Assembly (NCBI GenBank): GCA_021816385.1 | Contig: JAKAYJ010000008.1 | Location: 1 to 15,973 of the forward strand | Direction of reading: 5' to 3' | Origin: Thermoplasmata archaeon | GTDB lineage: Archaea; Thermoplasmatota; Thermoplasmata; Thermoplasmatales; Thermoplasmataceae | DNA length: 15,973 nucleotides | Part shown: positions 1-5,493 of the stretch, piece by piece | Layout of the letters: each line of letters starts with the position of its first letter | Position numbering within the stretch: position 1 is the first letter of the stretch | Position numbers and translations under genes: made by a program | The notes under the pieces: generated by a model | What the model saw: the letters and a program-made list of their open reading frames with translations, nothing else | The model's database searches: none | What the model was told of the DNA's origin: nothing

Positions 1-900
1 CTGAAGGACCTTGGAGATGTTTATTTATTTGATGTGGTTGATGGAATTCCAGAAGGAAAAGCACTCGATATGATGGAGGGCACACCTCACTGGGGTACAG
101 ATCTGAATATTAAGGGATTTACTACTGTTGATCCGAAGAATTATGAGAATATGAAGGGCTCTGATGTTATTGTTATAACTGCCGGACTTGCAAGAAAGCC
201 AGGAATGAGCAGAGATGATCTGCTTGCAAAAAACATAGCAATAATAGCTGATGTTGCAAAAAATGTCAAGAAATATTCCCCGGAATCTGTAATTGTAATA
301 GTGTCAAACCCGGCTGATACCATGGCTTACGCTTTTCAGAAGGTCAGCGGAATAGATCCAAAGAGGATAATAGGTCTAGGTGGCTCACTAGACAGTTCAA
401 GGTTCAGGACATTCCTCGCAATGGAACTCAACGCATCAGTTCAGGATGTAAACGCATTTGTCATCGGCGGTCACGGAGATGATATGGTCCCATTTATCAG
501 GTATTCTTCTGTAGGCGGTATTCCAATAACAGATCTTCTAAGCAAAGAAAAAATAGATGAAATTGTAAAGAGGACGAGATTTGGAGGAGGTGAAATAGTA
601 GATTACCTCAAGACAGGAAGCGCTTACTATGCACCAGGTATAGCAATAACCGCAATGGTGGAATCAATAGTAAAAGATAGGAGAAGAATGATACCCTGTG
701 CATCATTTGTCGATGAAAAAACAGCAAAACACTATTCAGCTCAGGGGCTGTTCATAGGACTTCCAATTCTTATAGGCAAAAATGGAGTGGAGAGAATCTT
801 TGATATTAACTTCACACCAGAAGAGAAGGAGCTTTGGAACAAGACAGTCGCTTCAGTAAAAGGGAATGCAGATAAAGTAGATCAGTTCCTGTCGAAATAA
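1..900 (+). CDS. mdh: Malate dehydrogenase, NAD-dependent (5' end outside window)
   Basis: Interconverts malate and oxaloacetate with NAD(H) in the cytoplasm, as part of the citric acid cycle. The frame is open from base 1 and the Rossmann GxGxxG is missing, so roughly 15-25 N-terminal residues lie upstream. An acidic residue after the second strand (LFDVVDG, bases 25-45) fits NAD rather than NADP. The mobile loop ARKPGMSRDDLL (bases 190-225) has two arginines; the arginine at the substrate-discriminating position indicates malate rather than lactate. Further matches are the SNPADT segment, LDSSRFR with the dyad Asp and the substrate Arg (388-408), and GGHGDDMVP with the catalytic His (codon 472-474). 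The gene stops 19 bp before the convergent queC. Family assignment is firm; the malate versus lactate call rests on the loop arginine. Confidence 0.95.
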   Translation: MKDLGDVYLFDVVDGIPEGKALDMMEGTPHWGTDLNIKGFTTVDPKNYENMKGSDVIVITAGLARKPGMSRDDLLAKNIAIIADVAKNVKKYSPESVIVIVSNPADTMAYAFQKVSGIDPKRIIGLGGSLDSSRFRTFLAMELNASVQDVNAFVIGGHGDDMVPFIRYSSVGGIPITDLLSKEKIDEIVKRTRFGGGEIVDYLKTGSAYYAPGIAITAMVESIVKDRRRMIPCASFVDEKTAKHYSAQGLFIGLPILIGKNGVERIFDINFTPEEKELWNKTVASVKGNADKVDQFLSK

Positions 901-919
901 TAATCTATTTATTATTCTT

Positions 920-1615
920 CTACACTTTTTTGTTTCTTAGATATTCTGAGTAAAATTCGGGATACGCTTCATAGGGAACTGGGTCAATCTCCCCTGCTTC
1001 CATAAAGCCTCTCAATCTTAAGAGGCATGAGTCACACTTTCCACACGCTTTTTCCCTCCCATTATAGCATGAATATGTGAGTTCATATGGCGCGTTATTC
1101 TTCTTTCCCATAGTTATTATTTCTCCCTTATCCAGGTACTGCAACGGTGCCACTATTTTCAAATCTTTTTTATCGAGTCCATATTGAAGGCTCTGTTCCA
1201 TCGAGCTAATAAAACCCGGTCTGCAATCAGGATAGCCAGAATAATCCACTGAGTTGACACCCATCATTATTGTTTTTGCTCCTATTAATTCTGAATATGC
1301 ACCTGCTACTGACAAAAAAAGTATATTCCTCCCTGGAACGTAAGTGTTTGGCACCTCATTTCTTTCAAGTTTACCCTCTTCAACTGCCTCATCTCCCGTA
1401 AGGGAACTTCCACCCATCTGCCTGAGATCAATCCTGAACACAATTCTCTGAATATTGTAAAATTCAGCAATTTTCCTCGAGGCTTCAAGCTCCCTTCTGT
1501 GCCTCTGACCATAATCAAAACTGAGCCCAGTAACACTGTAGTTATGCTTTAGGGCATATGACAGAACAGTTGTAGAATCCAATCCTCCTGACATCAATAC
1601 AATTGCATTATCCAA
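920..1615 (-). CDS. queC: 7-cyano-7-deazaguanine (preQ0) synthase QueC
   Basis: ATP-dependent conversion of 7-carboxy-7-deazaguanine plus ammonia to preQ0, which in archaea is inserted at tRNA position 15 and becomes archaeosine. The PP-loop SGGLDS lies at residues 9-14. The zinc site is Cys183, Cys191, Cys194 and Cys197 (CYNGREKACGKCDSC), complete and in the usual C-terminal place. The frame is open upstream to a TTG at 1669, but I chose the TTG at 1615-1613: GGAGTG sits six bases upstream, the product then begins just before the PP-loop as in the family, and the overlap with queD is only 8 bp. A GTG at 1624 is the alternative. The 231-residue length is normal. It is the last gene of a three-gene operon. 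Confidence 0.93.
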   Translation of the reverse strand: MDNAIVLMSGGLDSTTVLSYALKHNYSVTGLSFDYGQRHRRELEASRKIAEFYNIQRIVFRIDLRQMGGSSLTGDEAVEEGKLERNEVPNTYVPGRNILFLSVAGAYSELIGAKTIMMGVNSVDYSGYPDCRPGFISSMEQSLQYGLDKKDLKIVAPLQYLDKGEIITMGKKNNAPYELTYSCYNGREKACGKCDSCLLRLRGFMEAGEIDPVPYEAYPEFYSEYLRNKKV

Positions 1616-2084
1616 TCTTCTCACTCCATGATGCTTTCTGTCCAGGGCCTTCATAAACTGAAACTTCAATTAATTTAACATTCTTCTCAAATTTCACTTT
1701 TTTGATTATCTCACTTGCAAAAAACCTTGACAGTTCCTCACTGCTGCTGTAATCTATATCGCATAGATACACAAATTCCTCAGGTATTGACATGGTTTTT
1801 CCCTCGTATTTTATTATAAAATGATCACCTTCCTTTTCCTGTTCCATATCTTTACCATGTACTGGAAGTATGAGCTTATGGTCAATCTCCTCGAGTAATT
1901 TCCTCGTTTCTTTTTTCACAGTAACAAAGTCAGCCACCATACCGTTCAGCAGTTCGCCTTCTATCCTTATATCTATTGCATAGTCATGTCCATGCAATCT
2001 TTTACATTTATCATGATATGGAATGAAGTGCGCAGCTGAAAACTTCATATTTGTTTCCCATCCGTTTATATATATACTCATCAT
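1608..2084 (-). CDS. queD: 6-carboxy-5,6,7,8-tetrahydropterin synthase QueD (PTPS family)
   Basis: Converts dihydroneopterin triphosphate to 6-carboxytetrahydropterin, an early step towards preQ0. Zinc ligands are His19 (FSAAHF), His31 and His33 (HGH). The nucleophile Cys27 is present in C-x3-HGH spacing, favouring QueD over the folate-type PTPS-III, which lacks this Cys arrangement. Asp68-His69 (EEIDHKL) and Glu145 (VYEGPGQ) complete the active site. About 30 residues between 76 and 110 form an insertion relative to short bacterial QueD. The frame is open to a GTG at 2120; I chose the ATG at 2084, which gives an ATGA overlap with the upstream reductase stop and has GGTGA six to seven bases upstream. 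An ATG at 2081 is equally possible. Confidence 0.9.
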   Translation of the reverse strand: MMSIYINGWETNMKFSAAHFIPYHDKCKRLHGHDYAIDIRIEGELLNGMVADFVTVKKETRKLLEEIDHKLILPVHGKDMEQEKEGDHFIIKYEGKTMSIPEEFVYLCDIDYSSSEELSRFFASEIIKKVKFEKNVKLIEVSVYEGPGQKASWSEKIG

Positions 2085-2926
2085 TCTTTTTTCACCCTGC
2101 TCTTTCTGATCATATCCCACATATTATCGTCAAGCTGTGAGAGCATGTTGAACTGTCCTGCACCCTGTATCCATTCTCCCCCATCTATTGTTATGATCTC
2201 ACCATTTATAAACGAAGAATAATCGCTTATAAGATATGAAACAAGTTCTGAAATCTCTTCAGGAGTTCCAAGTCTCCTCATAGGATTTTTTTCCATAAGG
2301 ATTTTTTCATAGCTTTCGTCTGGTATGAGGTTTTTCCAAGCACCCTTGGTCTTGAACGGCCCTGGTGCAACACCATTCGTTCTGATACCTCTTGGACCCC
2401 ACTCCACAGCAACACTTCTGGTAAATGATCTCAGCCCGCCCTTAGCTGCAGCTGAAGGGGCCACAAATGCGGAACCTGTATCAGCATAGGAAGTGAGGAT
2501 ATTTACAATGCTTCCCCTTGTCTTTCGTTCAATCCATCTCTTCGATACCTGAACTGAAGTGTTAATAGAGCCCATCAAAACTATATCAATGACAGACTTG
2601 AAGGCATTCATTGACAGGTCCTCTGTCCGTGATATGAAATTACCCGCAGCATTGTTAACAAGCCCTACTATTTCAGTCTCTCTGAAAGCATTATCAATGA
2701 ACTCGCTTACCGCATCAAAGTTTCTTATATCAATGGCCTCAAGTTTAAGTTCACCTCCAGATTCAACGACTTTTCTTTTCGTTTCCTCAAGAGTGGATCC
2801 TGTCCTGCCAAATGTATAAACTTTTGCACCGTAGTGTGAGAACTTCAGGCAAAGAGACTGACCAAGTCCTGTTCCACCTCCTGTAACGATCACTCCCTTG
2901 TTTTTAAATGGAGCACCTTCCAACAT
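2081..2926 (-). CDS. 2,4-dienoyl-CoA reductase-like short-chain dehydrogenase (DECR1 type)
   Basis: Probable NADPH-dependent reduction of 2,4-dienoyl-CoA to an enoyl-CoA, an auxiliary step in unsaturated fatty acid beta-oxidation. The Rossmann motif TGGGTGLG is at residues 15-22, with Arg41 after the second strand as in NADPH enzymes. It lacks the usual SDR YxxxK: Ser158 occupies the Tyr place before Lys162. Tyr147 lies 15 residues before the Lys and Asn96 is in NNAAGNF. From memory of the human mitochondrial enzyme, this matches its Asn148/Tyr199/Ser210/Lys214 set in spacing. PGPFKTKG (188-195) and a C-terminal extension with GQFN also match. It is the first gene of the operon with queD and queC, overlapping queD by 4 bp. 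Substrate is inferred, not seen; a generic SDR is the alternative. Confidence 0.82.
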   Translation of the reverse strand: MLEGAPFKNKGVIVTGGGTGLGQSLCLKFSHYGAKVYTFGRTGSTLEETKRKVVESGGELKLEAIDIRNFDAVSEFIDNAFRETEIVGLVNNAAGNFISRTEDLSMNAFKSVIDIVLMGSINTSVQVSKRWIERKTRGSIVNILTSYADTGSAFVAPSAAAKGGLRSFTRSVAVEWGPRGIRTNGVAPGPFKTKGAWKNLIPDESYEKILMEKNPMRRLGTPEEISELVSYLISDYSSFINGEIITIDGGEWIQGAGQFNMLSQLDDNMWDMIRKSRVKKE

Positions 2927-3147
2927 AACCTTTGATTATTCATACAACCTTAAGCTTTATGATAAATTAATAAAATTCTTATGTAACGCAATAAATATCT
3001 ATAGTCGTTAAATCCAAATCAATCATTCAATTTAATTTATAAACTCGCGTTACTGGAATAATCTATAATATAATTTGATTTCGCATGTTTGAAACCGTGA
3101 GTGACGTTGCTGAAGTGTTTTGAATAGCTTTTATATGCAAAATACGA

Positions 3148-3271
3148 GTTATAAGATCAAAATGATGAGGTTATAAGAAAAAATTAGCAATACTTTTTTT
3201 TATCTTAATCTGTAAAATCTCAGCAAATATAAACTCCTGGCGGAATTTAAAACGACTGATTATCTTATAAC
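3148..3271. repeat. Three copies of the nonamer GTTATAAGA
   Basis: GTTATAAGA occurs at 3148-3156 and 3170-3178 on the plus strand (22 bp apart) and as the reverse complement TCTTATAAC at 3263-3271. The first two share extra context around GA-GTTATAAGA. The copies could be TATA-like elements, protein binding sites or chance in AT-rich DNA. Confidence 0.35.
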
Positions 3272-3333
3272 GACATGAGTAAAAAGGTTAAGGCCCTAGC
3301 AATGCGAATGATTAGAAACAACCACAATAATAT

Positions 3334-3363
3334 ATACTGATTTACTTCATGTATGAAGAGTAT
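3334..3363. repeat. Interrupted inverted repeat, possible operator or hairpin
   Basis: CTTCAT (3345-3350), then GT, then ATGAAG (3353-3358) form a six-base dyad with a 2-bp centre. An outer pair ATACT (3334-3338) and AGTAT (3359-3363) extends it with a one-sided six-base bulge. The 2-base centre is too small for an RNA loop unless the stem opens, so a dimeric protein binding site is the more natural reading. No adjacent gene explains it. Confidence 0.3.
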
Positions 3364-3621
3364 TCCGGAACCAACACAAAAAAAGATAAATTAAAAGGAG
3401 AGAAGAATGGATAATACCAATAACCATTCTTAAGAGGAAACAATGGATGAAATACGGCATTTCAGTTACTTGCAGAGAAAAGTATGCAGGATAGAGATAA
3501 AAGATAGGAACAACGTGAGAATTCAAATGTAATGGTTTCAGGCTGTTCTATTTTTATTATCATGAAATGAACTGAATCTAAAAATAAATTTTAGGCAAGG
3601 TTAAACAACTGGATTATGAGG

Positions 3622-3879
3622 TTAGTAAGCTATTTCAACATAGAGGTTAGAGCAAGTCGACTTTAAAAAATTAGAAATTTCCTGTTCACAATAGTTTTCA
3701 TACTCATTTTTGGAGTTCTTAAAATTTAAATAATTTTTTTCAAATCCCGAATCCATTGTATAAAGCACTATCTGTCTGAAATTTTCATCTTTCGCTCCAA
3801 AACCAAGGTAAAAAAGCAATTCCATTACAATATCTTTATCCTTAGAGCTGCTTAAGTTATTAAAAAATCTTGAGATCAC
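3622..3879 (-). CDS. C-terminal PIN fragment downstream of the amber codon
   Basis: An 85-residue frame from GTG 3879. It contains KDKDIVMELL (residues 13-22) and VLYTMDSGF (38-46), which read as the last two acidic positions of a PIN domain, followed by a lysine- and asparagine-rich tail with two cysteines. I see no ribosome site in front of the GTG, and the frame is in phase with the gene upstream, so it is better understood as the second half of the interrupted gene than as an independent protein. Separate translation by reinitiation cannot be excluded. Confidence 0.35.
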   Translation of the reverse strand: MISRFFNNLSSSKDKDIVMELLFYLGFGAKDENFRQIVLYTMDSGFEKNYLNFKNSKNEYENYCEQEISNFLKSTCSNLYVEIAY

Positions 3880-3912
3880 TTTTCTATCAATTTTCTTACT
3901 ATATTCAATTTG

Positions 3913-4413
3913 CTAACTGTCTACCTTGTCGTGATCCAGATAAACAGGTGAAAAGAGACTATTTACCTTAGAAAATACTTCCTCACTCAAATCATCCGCA
4001 ACACCGAGCAATGCTTCCTGAATCTCTTCAAAATTATATTTCAATATAATATTTTCCAGTTTCCTAAACCCATTTAAAACAAACTCCATCTGGTTCATTT
4101 TGATAAGTTTTTTGTCGTTATTGATATCAATCTCAAATTCAATCAACACTTTTCTCCGTTGAGAGAGCTGTAGATCGTCCCATCTCCTTCCTGACAACTC
4201 TAAATGTTTAATTGAATCTCTAATCCTTAATACTAGGGCTGTAAGAGAAGAATTGAGGAGTTCACCAATTTCAATTAAAACTTTACCACTAACTCTTAGC
4301 TCTAAATTCTTAAAGTTCTGATAAAATTGTAGGGACTTCTTGTGCCTCTTCCTTTCTGAGTATATTATATCAAAGACAACATTTGTGTCAAGGAATTTTC
4401 CATCAGTTATCAT
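3913..4413 (-). CDS. PIN-like protein, N-terminal part ending at amber codon
   Basis: As it stands this frame encodes 166 residues from ATG 4413. FLDTNVVFDI at residues 7-16 is the typical first strand of a PIN domain with its first catalytic Asp, close to the N-terminus as usual; LIEIGE at 46-51 supplies the second acidic position. Residues 60-150 are charged and helical without a motif I recognise. The two C-terminal acidic residues of the fold lie beyond the stop, so this product alone should lack nuclease activity; it might still bind a partner. There is no clear Shine-Dalgarno before the ATG. The upstream gene ends 15 bp away on the same strand, so the two are probably co-transcribed. 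Confidence 0.55.
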   Translation of the reverse strand: MITDGKFLDTNVVFDIIYSERKRHKKSLQFYQNFKNLELRVSGKVLIEIGELLNSSLTALVLRIRDSIKHLELSGRRWDDLQLSQRRKVLIEFEIDINNDKKLIKMNQMEFVLNGFRKLENIILKYNFEEIQEALLGVADDLSEEVFSKVNSLFSPVYLDHDKVDS

Positions 4414-4428
4414 GCGATGGAACCATGC

Positions 4429-5238
4429 TTATTGGTCAGGAGGCGGTAGCCTCCTTAAGCTTGATAATATTTCTTTCTGTAGCTTTGTACGTCTCTTTGA
4501 GGAGTCTTTAGTCATGAAAATGAGTTCTGAATACCTGCGTAGCATTACTTCTCTCTTTAAGGATTCTTTAAAGTACGCGTAAATTACGACCTGATAAAGA
4601 AACGCTAAAAAATAAAGCAATCCTTTATTAGAGTTACTTATCTTTTTATCCCTCTTAGCTTCCAGTGCAATTAAATCAAGAAAATCTGTATACCTATCGT
4701 AGTAAGAAAGAAAAAGTACATCATTTTCGTTCCATTCTTCTTTACCTTTCAAATTTTCTAAGACTTTAGCTCTATTATTTCTTAACAGATATACTGTATG
4801 GTCAAAATTATCCATTAGGATAATATTCCGGTCCTTTTCATCTAGTTCTTTCATAAACTCATCGATATACTTGAACCTATCATCAAGTCTTTCCATTCTC
4901 CTATAAAATTCCTCTATTATTTCAGCATTTGGTTCCTGAAAACTTACTTCAGAATTCATCATTTCTAACATAAGATTGGCCATTGCTTCAAAATGTTCTG
5001 ACGAGGTTTTAATGTAGTCATCAATAAGTTTCTTCACCATATTCCTATTAACAACATGGCGTTTGGCCATATCTCTTTCTATCGATCTAAGAGGTAAAGG
5101 AACTACTAAACTTTTATAGAATTCGTTTGCTGGTAGATCTTTCATTATTTCTCCTAATAGATGATAAATTTTTATATAATAACTTTTACTTTTGTTTTTA
5201 AGTCTTTTTAACTTGACATATTTTGCTTTCAATTTCAT
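4429..5238 (-). CDS. Hypothetical helical protein, partner of the PIN-like gene
   Basis: I do not recognise this 269-residue protein. It is rich in Lys, Glu, Asn and Tyr, with long amphipathic helices (about 85-150 and 175-250). One hydrophobic stretch, LLYFLAFLYQVVIYAYF (about 204-220), could be a single membrane segment or a buried helix. The C-terminus ends in a basic helix and PPPDQ. The first 31 residues are almost entirely Lys/Tyr/Leu. An alternative start, ATG 5145 (residue 32), has AGGAG five bases upstream and a TATATAA box about 30 bp upstream, so the shorter form (4429-5145) may be the real one. It precedes the PIN-like gene by 15 bp, suggesting a two-gene unit. Base composition is more AT-rich than the flanking housekeeping genes, as expected for an acquired gene. 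Confidence 0.7.
   Translation of the reverse strand: MKLKAKYVKLKRLKNKSKSYYIKIYHLLGEIMKDLPANEFYKSLVVPLPLRSIERDMAKRHVVNRNMVKKLIDDYIKTSSEHFEAMANLMLEMMNSEVSFQEPNAEIIEEFYRRMERLDDRFKYIDEFMKELDEKDRNIILMDNFDHTVYLLRNNRAKVLENLKGKEEWNENDVLFLSYYDRYTDFLDLIALEAKRDKKISNSNKGLLYFLAFLYQVVIYAYFKESLKREVMLRRYSELIFMTKDSSKRRTKLQKEILSSLRRLPPPDQ
5146..5180 (-). promoter_or_regulatory. TATA-like box and Shine-Dalgarno before the internal ATG at 5145
   Basis: On the minus strand ATTATATAAA (5180-5171) lies about 30 bp, and AGGAG (5155-5151) five bases, upstream of ATG 5145. Both are inside the longer reading frame of the hypothetical gene and argue for the shorter start; a TATA-like ATATAT (5271-5264) near the outer ATG 5238 argues the other way. 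Confidence 0.4.
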
Positions 5239-5332
5239 TAGGTAAGTTAAAGAGAAACGGGGATATATTTCAGGTATATTTCGAAAATATAATATCTAAA
5301 GCTCAGATTACGAATTTAATCCCACCGAAGTA

Positions 5333-5375
5333 CCATTTTAGTAAGTTTCAAAATGGAAACTTTCGAAATGGAGAT
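5333..5375. repeat. Hairpin and 15-bp imperfect tandem repeat upstream of tRNA-Arg
   Basis: CCATTTT (5333-5339) and AAAATGG (5350-5356) can pair around a ten-base loop. The right arm is part of a tandem pair: TTTCAAAATGGAAAC (5346-5360) and TTTCGAAATGGAGAT (5361-5375), 12 of 15 bases identical. It lies 35 bp upstream of the tRNA, outside the expected TATA position, in a 171-bp gap with no gene. Confidence 0.45.
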
Positions 5376-5409
5376 TGTATGAGATATGAATAAAGTCTCA
5401 AACATAAAA

Positions 5410-5484
5410 GGGCGCGTGGCCAAGCCTGGATATGGCAACAGCCTCCTAAGCTGTAGATCAGGGGTCCGAATCCCCTCGCGCCCG
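5410..5484 (+). tRNA. tRNA-Arg, anticodon CCT
   Basis: A complete cloverleaf folds without mismatches. The acceptor is GGGCGCG (5410-5416) with CGCGCCC (5477-5483) and discriminator G5484. The D-stem is GCCA/TGGC, with A14, G15, G18-G19 and A21 in place. The anticodon stem is ACAGC/GCTGT with loop CTCCTAA, giving anticodon CCT (5445-5447) for AGG codons, which are common in the neighbouring genes. The T-stem is AGGGG/CCCCT with loop TCCGAAT. No intron and no encoded CCA. G15 with C48 (5459) is the archaeosine site served by QueD/QueC. Odd: position 55 is C (5466) where T is nearly invariant. Confidence 0.95.
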
Positions 5485-5490
5485 CTTTTT
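5485..5490 (+). terminator. T-run terminator of tRNA-Arg
   Basis: CTTTTT follows directly after the discriminator base, the usual archaeal T-rich termination signal. Only three bases then remain before the convergent PCNA stop codon. Confidence 0.55.
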
Positions 5491-5493
5491 AGT

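Larger units (their letters stand above)
2927..3621. other. 695-bp AT-rich stretch with no convincing gene
   Basis: Stops occur frequently in all six frames and I see no open frame with a start and a recognisable product. It contains three copies of a GTTATAAGA nonamer (3148-3271), an interrupted inverted repeat (3334-3363), a T-run at 3195-3202, and a purine-rich AAGGAGAGAAGAATGG at 3397-3412 that resembles a ribosome site and start but opens only an eight-codon frame. Short coding-like pieces in 3405-3600 may be the remains of a gene. The promoter of the dienoyl-CoA reductase must lie in 2927-2975, where an AT-rich TTTATCATAAA (2954-2965, minus strand) is the best TATA candidate. Confidence 0.6.
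3622..4413 (-). pseudogene. PIN-domain-like nuclease gene interrupted by one in-frame amber codon
   Basis: Reading through a single TAG (3915-3913) gives one continuous frame of 263 codon positions. No frameshift is needed: the 11 codons between the TAG and the next GTG (3879) read QIEYSKKIDRK and join smoothly. Only the combined product carries a full set of PIN-like acidic residues: Asp9 in FLDTN and Glu48/Glu51 before the stop; Asp in KDKDIVME and Asp in YTMDSGF (the usual T-x-D of the PIN core) after it. PIN domains of this kind cleave RNA with metal ions. The middle has a long helical insertion, so the whole is larger than a typical PIN protein of about 130-150 residues. The gene follows an unrecognised helical protein by 15 bp. 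Likely a nonsense-inactivated gene; readthrough or a sequence error remain open. Confidence 0.6.

Noticed and set aside
1616..1669. Upstream TTG start of queC at 1669
   Set aside because: It would add 18 residues before the PP-loop strand and a 62-bp overlap with queD; the TTG at 1615 has a good ribosome site and gives the normal family length.
3162..3259. C/D box small RNA using ATGATGA (3162-3168) and CTGA (3256-3259)
   Set aside because: The boxes are 88 bp apart, longer than normal for archaeal C/D RNAs, and no internal C'/D' pair is visible.
3913..3915. Pyrrolysine decoding of the amber codon
   Set aside because: Pyrrolysine is known in methanogens and Methanomassiliicoccales, not in Thermoplasmatales, and the codon lies in a variable linker with no need for a special residue. 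A plain nonsense mutation is simpler.
4340..4582. An 80-codon plus-strand frame opposite the junction of the two accessory genes
   Set aside because: It is antisense to two longer frames that agree with each other in strand and spacing, and shows no ribosome site or motif.
2927..5409. Integrated element with tRNA-Arg as attachment site
   Set aside because: No second copy of the tRNA 3' end, no integrase, and the island lies on the 5' side of the tRNA, whereas integration into the 3' end would place it on the other side.
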